Assembly (NCBI GenBank): GCA_001931535.1
Contig: CP016211.1
Span: 4,695,573-4,759,572 of the forward strand
DNA from: Minicystis rosea
Lineage (GTDB): Bacteria; Myxococcota_A; Polyangia; Polyangiales; Polyangiaceae
DNA length: 64,000 nucleotides
Direction: 5' to 3'
A program made the position numbers and the translations under genes. Shown here piece after piece: positions 59,923 to 64,000 of this stretch; positions within the stretch are counted from its first letter, which is position 1; every line of letters begins with the position of its first letter. A model generated the notes under the pieces. The model searched no databases. It worked only from the letters and a program-made list of their open reading frames with translations, and was not told where the DNA came from.

Positions 59923-61086
59923 TTGCGGACACGGTGTCCCGGCGATGAACGCGGGCAGGCCCCTCGGCCCGCGCCTCCGGAGCGCCCGCGCGTCGCGCCT
60001 GCCCAATGGGACGCGCCGTTCGACGATCGCCCGTCCCCGCGCACCGTGGCCATCGCTTGGGCCGCGGTCGGCTTCGGGCTCGTGGCCTCGCTTTCCTTCT
60101 TGGCCTGGGCCGTCTCCGTGGAGCGCGACGAGCGCCGCACGACGGCGGACGCGCAGGCCAGCGCGGAGCCTTCCGCCTCGGCCCGCATCAAGCAGGACGA
60201 CCGCGAGGTGACGGGCGCGTTCATCGTCGCCGCCGACGGCGCGTCACAGTCCGGTTGGCCGGCCGACGACGGCATCCTGGACATGCTCGACGACACGGCC
60301 GGCGACTGCATCCCGGCCGACGCCCCGCGCAGCGGCGCCGTCGTCCGGCTCATCGCGCGGACCGACGCGCGCGCCGAGCACGGGACGCGCATCGTCGCCT
60401 TCGAGTACCAAGCGTCCGGCGCCGCGCCGCTTCGCTTCTACGGGTTCACCGGGCACGACGGCCATCGCCTCTTCGACGAAGCGGGTGCTCGATCCTGCGG
60501 GGTCGGCTGGCAGCGGCCGCTCTCAGAGATGCGCCGCACCTCGCGCTTCAATCCGAAGCGGATGCACCCCATCCTGCACCGGCTCATGCCCCATCAAGGG
60601 ACGGACTTCGGCGCGGCCAAGGGCACGCCCGTGTACGCGTCGTACCGCGGCGTCGTCGATTGGGTGGGCCCGCACGGCGCGCATGGAAACTGGGTCTCGA
60701 TCATCCACCCCGATGGCATCGAGACGGGCTACGCGCACCTCTCGCGCTTCGCGTCCGGCATCAAGCGCGGCGATCACGTCCATGCCCATCAGATCATCGG
60801 CTACGTCGGGAGCACGGGTCGCTCGACGGGCCCGCACCTCCATTGGAGCGCGCGCCGCAACGGGGAGTGGTTCGATGCGGAGTCGCTCCTCGCGCACGGC
60901 GGCCGCGGCCTCGAAGGCGGCGATCGCGCGGCATTTCTCGCGGTGAAGGCCAACCTCGATCGGCGGCTCGACGCCATCGCGCTGCCGGCGCGCGTGCCCG
61001 CCGCGAACGGACCGGGCGGCAGCGCGCCGCTCGTCCCCACGGCGCCTCTGGCCGCGCCGCGCGTCGGCCTCGAGCCGGCCCAGTGA
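59923..61086 (+). CDS. M23-family peptidase (LytM-like), membrane-anchored
   Basis: The 387-residue protein has a Pro-rich N-terminus, one TM helix (VAIAWAAVGFGLVASLSFLAWAV, residues ~42-64) and an M23 domain: 'HPILHRLMPHQGTDFGAAKGTPVYAS' (H...D zinc ligands) and 'GRSTGPHLHWSA' (HxH). All four zinc ligands are present, so it is probably an active endopeptidase that cuts peptidoglycan cross-links. The start is uncertain: a TTG at 59923 gives this length; a GTG at 60046 would begin at the TM helix. Confidence 0.87.
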   Translation: MRTRCPGDERGQAPRPAPPERPRVAPAQWDAPFDDRPSPRTVAIAWAAVGFGLVASLSFLAWAVSVERDERRTTADAQASAEPSASARIKQDDREVTGAFIVAADGASQSGWPADDGILDMLDDTAGDCIPADAPRSGAVVRLIARTDARAEHGTRIVAFEYQASGAAPLRFYGFTGHDGHRLFDEAGARSCGVGWQRPLSEMRRTSRFNPKRMHPILHRLMPHQGTDFGAAKGTPVYASYRGVVDWVGPHGAHGNWVSIIHPDGIETGYAHLSRFASGIKRGDHVHAHQIIGYVGSTGRSTGPHLHWSARRNGEWFDAESLLAHGGRGLEGGDRAAFLAVKANLDRRLDAIALPARVPAANGPGGSAPLVPTAPLAAPRVGLEPAQ

Positions 61087-61113
61087 TCGCGACACCGTGA
61101 GGGCGAGGCGGAG

Positions 61114-61800
61114 ATGACGAATCACTTCGAGCTCGTGGGGCGGATCGCGGTCGGCGCAGTCCTCGGCGGCGTCATCGGTTACGAGCGCGATCGCCATGGA
61201 CGGCCCGCCGGCCTGCGCACGCACCTGCTCGTGGCCATGGCGGCGGCCACCTTCATGGTGGTGTCGGCGCACTTCGTGTATTTCCAACACTATGGCAAGG
61301 ACGACCTCGTCAGCGTCGATGGCTCCCGCATCGCCGCCTCGGTCGTCTCCGGCATCGGCTTCCTCGCGGGCGGCGCGATCCTCCGCTCGGGCGCGAGCGT
61401 CCAGGGCCTGACCACGGCCGCGGGCCTCTGGCTCGTGACCGCCATCGGCCTCTGCGCGGGCGGCGGCATGTTCATCGAAGCCGTGGCGGTGACCGCGCTC
61501 GGCATCCTCGCGCTGACGACGCTGCGCCGCTTCGAGGACAAGGACGACGACCGCGTGGGTCGCCGGATCTCCATCGTGCTCGGCGAAGACGCGCCCGGCC
61601 TCTCGGCCATCATGAGCACGCTCCAAGGCCTCGGCGCCATCGTCGCCGACGCCGAGTACGAGCGCCGCCTCGACGACAAGAAGCGCGTCACCGTGACCCT
61701 CGACGTCCGCCTCCCCGCGAAGATCGGCTTGGCCGAGCTGCTCGAACGGCTCGAGAGCCAGCCCGGCGTGCGTCGCGTCCAAGTGCGCTCCGGGCCCTGA
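61114..61800 (+). CDS. MgtC/SapB family membrane protein
   Basis: The 228-residue protein matches MgtC: 'RIAVGAVLGGVIGYERDRHGRPAGLRTHLLVAMAAATFM', 'RIAASVVSGIGFLAGGAILRSGASVQGLTTAAGLWL' and four TM helices. A C-terminal ACT-like domain follows ('RRISIVLGEDAPGLSAIMSTLQGLGAIVADAEYER'). MgtC proteins affect membrane energetics, ATP synthase and magnesium or phosphate homeostasis. It follows the M23 gene by 27 bp and is convergent with polA. Confidence 0.9.
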   Translation: MTNHFELVGRIAVGAVLGGVIGYERDRHGRPAGLRTHLLVAMAAATFMVVSAHFVYFQHYGKDDLVSVDGSRIAASVVSGIGFLAGGAILRSGASVQGLTTAAGLWLVTAIGLCAGGGMFIEAVAVTALGILALTTLRRFEDKDDDRVGRRISIVLGEDAPGLSAIMSTLQGLGAIVADAEYERRLDDKKRVTVTLDVRLPAKIGLAELLERLESQPGVRRVQVRSGP

Positions 61801-61875
61801 TTCACCGAGCGCGGCGGCATCGAGCCGGGCACGGCCCGAGGCGCCCGACGTCGCGAGCGCCTCATGACGGGAGAG

Positions 61876-61917
61876 CGATGATGCTGCGCGCACACGGCGC
61901 GGCGCGCAGCATCATCG
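61876..61917. terminator. 16-bp perfect hairpin between mgtC and polA
   Basis: Positions 61876-61891 (CGATGATGCTGCGCGC) pair with 61902-61917 around a 10-base loop, four bases from the polA stop. It has no T-tract, but its length and symmetry fit a bidirectional terminator between convergent genes. Confidence 0.7.
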
Positions 61918-61920
61918 GGG

Positions 61921-64000
61921 CTAATGCGCGTCGCCCCAGCTCTTCCCTACGCCGACGCCGACCACGAGCGGCACCTCGAGCGGATAGGGCTTCTCCATCA
62001 CGCGACGCACCAGCTCTTCGGTGGCGGCCACCTCGGCCTCGGGGGCCTCGAAGACGAGCTCGTCGTGCACCTGGAGCAGCATGCGCGCGTGCGGCGCCGC
62101 GGCCGGAAGAGCCTTGTCGATCTGGAGCATCGCCAGCTTGCACAGATCCGCCGCCGAGCCTTGAATCGGCGTGTTGGCCGCGATCCGCTCGCCCGCCGAT
62201 CGATCGCTGTCGTTGCGCATCGACAGCTCGGGGATGTAGCGCCGGCGCCCGAGGATCGTGGTCACGTAGCCCTTCTCGTGAGCCTCTGCGATGGTGCGAT
62301 CGAGCCACTTTCGCACGCCTTCGTAGTACGTGAAGTATTGCTCGATGTAGCTCTGCGCGTCCTTGCGCGGGATGCCGAGGATCTGTCCCAGCGCCGTCGC
62401 GCCTTGGCCGTAGATGGTGGCGAAGTTCACCGTCTTGCCGATGTTGCGCTGCTCCTTGGTCACGTCCTCGGGGGTGACCTTGAAGAGCATGCCGGCCGTG
62501 CGCCGGTGCAGATCGAGGTTCTCGCGGAAGGCCTCGACGAGGCGCGGATCCTGGGAGAAATGCGCGAGCACGCGCAGCTCGATCTGGCTCCAGTCGGCGG
62601 AGAGGATGCGCATCCCTTCGGGCGCCACGAAGGCCTGGCGAATGCGCCGTCCCTCGGGCGTGCGCACCGGCGTGCGTTGGAGATCGGGATCCGTGGAGAT
62701 GAGCCGACCGGAGACGCCCACTGTCTGTTGGAAGCTCGCGTGAATGCGGCCCGTCTCGGGCGCGATCGCCTCCGAGAGCACGTCGGTGTACGTGTTGATG
62801 AGCTTGGCGAGCTCGCGTTGCGCCAAGATCTGCTGCGCGATCTCGTGCTTGGGCGCGAGCCGTTCGAGCACGTCGGCGTCGGTGGAGTAGCCGGTCTTGG
62901 TCTTCTTGATGACCGGCAGCTTCAGCTCCTCGAAGAGCACGTCGGCGAGCTGCTTCGTCGATCCGATGTTGAACTCGTGCCCCGCGAGCTCGTAGATGCG
63001 CTTCTCGATCTCGGCCTTGCGGGCGCGGAGCTCCACGCCCATCGCCGAGAGATCCGCCTTGTCCACGCGGATGCCCGCCATCTCCATGCGCGCGAGCACG
63101 TACGCGAGCGGGTGCTCGACGTCGCGCCAGTGCGCGAGCTGCCCCTGCTCTTCCATGCGTTTCCGCAGCACCGGGCCGAGCGCGAGCACCACGTCGGCGA
63201 GCTGCGCGGCCCACGAGGCCGCGTCGCGCACCGGGGCCGCGCTGGGCGCCCGCTCTTCCTTCCCGCTGCCGATGAGCGTCTTCAGCGGCGGCACGGTGCG
63301 CTGCACGTACTCCTTCGCGACCTGATCGAGCTCGTGCGGGATGCACTTCGCCGGATCGACCAGGAACGACGCGATCATCGTGTCGAGCACATCGCCGCCG
63401 AGCGTGAGGCCGTGCCGCGCGCACAGGATGGCGAGCTCCTTCACGTTGTGAACGATCTTCGGGCGCGCCTCGTCGGCCAGGAGATCGCGCAGCAGCTCCG
63501 TGGCGCCGTCCCCGAGGGCCTCCCCTGCCCCGCGCATCGCCAGGTAGAACGGCGCGCGGCCCTCCGCCGCGATCGCGACGCCGACGAGGTGCGCATGATG
63601 AACGCGCGCGGGCGGCTCGAACACGGGCACCACCGCGATCGGCGCGCCCGCGGGAAGGGTCGAAAGCGCCGATCGCGCCGCCTCGATCGTGGTCGGCACG
63701 TCGACGCTCACCGCCGTCGCGCTCTCGGCCTTGGCCGCGGCCGCGCCGCCGGTGAGGAGCGAATAGAACTCCAGCTCGCGATACAGCGCATCGAGGTCCG
63801 CCGGATCGGGCGGCACGATCCGCAACGCCTCGAGCGTCGCGTCGGTCTGCGCGTTGCAGTCGACGGTGGCGAGCTCGCGGTAGAGCTTCACCGCCTCGCG
63901 ATGCTCCTCGAGCGACGCCTTCTGCTTGCCCTTGAGCTCGTCGAGGTGCGCGAGGATCCCGTCGAGCGATCCATACTTCTCCAGCAGCGTGGCCGCGCCC
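61921..64000 (-). CDS. polA: DNA polymerase I, C-terminal part (5' end outside window)
   Basis: The frame is open at the right edge; the first visible residues (LLEKYGSLDGILAHLDELKG) are the end of the 5'-3' exonuclease domain. The 3'-5' exonuclease-like domain is degenerate: the expected DTET is replaced ('IAVVPVFEPPARVHHAHLVGVAIA') and the later Asp of NLKYD reads 'NVKELA'. Proofreading is therefore probably lost. The polymerase domain is complete: motif A 'LSADWSQIELRVL', motif B 'KTVNFATIYGQG' and motif C 'QVHDELVFEAPE'. It repairs and fills Okazaki gaps. About 690 residues are in the window. Confidence 0.95.
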   Translation of the reverse strand, partial: GAATLLEKYGSLDGILAHLDELKGKQKASLEEHREAVKLYRELATVDCNAQTDATLEALRIVPPDPADLDALYRELEFYSLLTGGAAAAKAESATAVSVDVPTTIEAARSALSTLPAGAPIAVVPVFEPPARVHHAHLVGVAIAAEGRAPFYLAMRGAGEALGDGATELLRDLLADEARPKIVHNVKELAILCARHGLTLGGDVLDTMIASFLVDPAKCIPHELDQVAKEYVQRTVPPLKTLIGSGKEERAPSAAPVRDAASWAAQLADVVLALGPVLRKRMEEQGQLAHWRDVEHPLAYVLARMEMAGIRVDKADLSAMGVELRARKAEIEKRIYELAGHEFNIGSTKQLADVLFEELKLPVIKKTKTGYSTDADVLERLAPKHEIAQQILAQRELAKLINTYTDVLSEAIAPETGRIHASFQQTVGVSGRLISTDPDLQRTPVRTPEGRRIRQAFVAPEGMRILSADWSQIELRVLAHFSQDPRLVEAFRENLDLHRRTAGMLFKVTPEDVTKEQRNIGKTVNFATIYGQGATALGQILGIPRKDAQSYIEQYFTYYEGVRKWLDRTIAEAHEKGYVTTILGRRRYIPELSMRNDSDRSAGERIAANTPIQGSAADLCKLAMLQIDKALPAAAPHARMLLQVHDELVFEAPEAEVAATEELVRRVMEKPYPLEVPLVVGVGVGKSWGDAH

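Noticed and set aside
1..64000. Complete T6SS, prophage or biosynthetic gene cluster
   Set aside because: No Tss sheath, baseplate or ClpV genes, no phage structural genes and no PKS/NRPS/RiPP enzymes are present. Only a VgrG-type cargo island and one insertion sequence can be supported.

Overview
The window is a 64 kb piece of a high-GC Gram-negative chromosome. It looks like a myxobacterium of the Polyangiales/Sorangiineae type. The evidence is uniformly GC-rich codons, many lipoproteins with Gly/Ser/Thr/Pro linkers behind a lipobox, very large eukaryote-like Ser/Thr kinases, a CorE-like copper sigma factor, DUF2169/VgrG/PAAR type VI secretion (T6SS) genes and beta-propeller or RCC1 surface lipoproteins. 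No 16S gene or species marker is present, so the assignment is inference.

Layout. 1-6 kb: an alpha-2-macroglobulin-like protein (5' end outside the window), then a peptidoglycan amidase. 6.2 kb: tRNA-Leu(CAG). 6.5-12 kb: a membrane protein, a family-39-type glycosyltransferase, a small basic Cys-motif protein with a clear terminator, and a propeller lipoprotein. 12.3-20.3 kb: an orphan T6SS cargo island (VgrG, an overlapping amidase-like effector, a two-TM candidate immunity protein, PAAR, DUF2169 protein, alpha/beta hydrolase). 20.5-22.9 kb: kefF-kefC. 23.0-23.8 kb: an unrecognised basic protein made of nine NHG-[ILV]-R-[IV]-R repeats, with a small ORF directly behind it. 23.8-28.3 kb: a lipoprotein and a 1,106-residue protein with a C-terminal kinase domain. 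28.7-32.8 kb: a hybrid sensor histidine kinase broken twice, by a Tn5/IS50-like insertion with a 10-bp target duplication and by a one-base slip in a G6 run. 32.8-35.1 kb: gene debris (aldo/keto reductase fragment, transmembrane fragment, IS110-like remnant) around a lipoprotein, with three palindromes exactly 21 bp apart. 35.1-38.5 kb: DJ-1/PfpI protein, DUF3050 protein, RCC1 lipoprotein. 38.5-45.5 kb: a copper-handling cluster (CopA ATPase, CopZ-like chaperone, cupredoxin, His-tailed lipoprotein, TolC-family protein, multicopper oxidase, CorE-like sigma factor). 45.6-51.2 kb: lipoprotein plus SGNH hydrolase, PIN protein, ADP-ribosylglycohydrolase, membrane propeller protein. 51.2-55.1 kb: a tightly overlapped ECF sigma / Ser-Thr kinase-TPR / small membrane protein operon. 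55.3-58.9 kb: an operon of a secreted ADP-ribosylglycohydrolase-fold lipoprotein, ribokinase and a GH43-like propeller protein. 59-64 kb: membrane protein, M23 peptidase, MgtC protein, and polA (5' end outside the window) behind a strong hairpin.

Functional logic. The copper genes form an efflux, oxidation and sensing unit. The T6SS genes look like a delivery module whose core machinery lies elsewhere. The ribokinase operon may recover ribose from ADP-ribosylated or nucleoside-like material. The most unusual object is the NHG-repeat protein at 23.05-23.59 kb: it has a perfect Shine-Dalgarno, strict repeats and no family I recognise.
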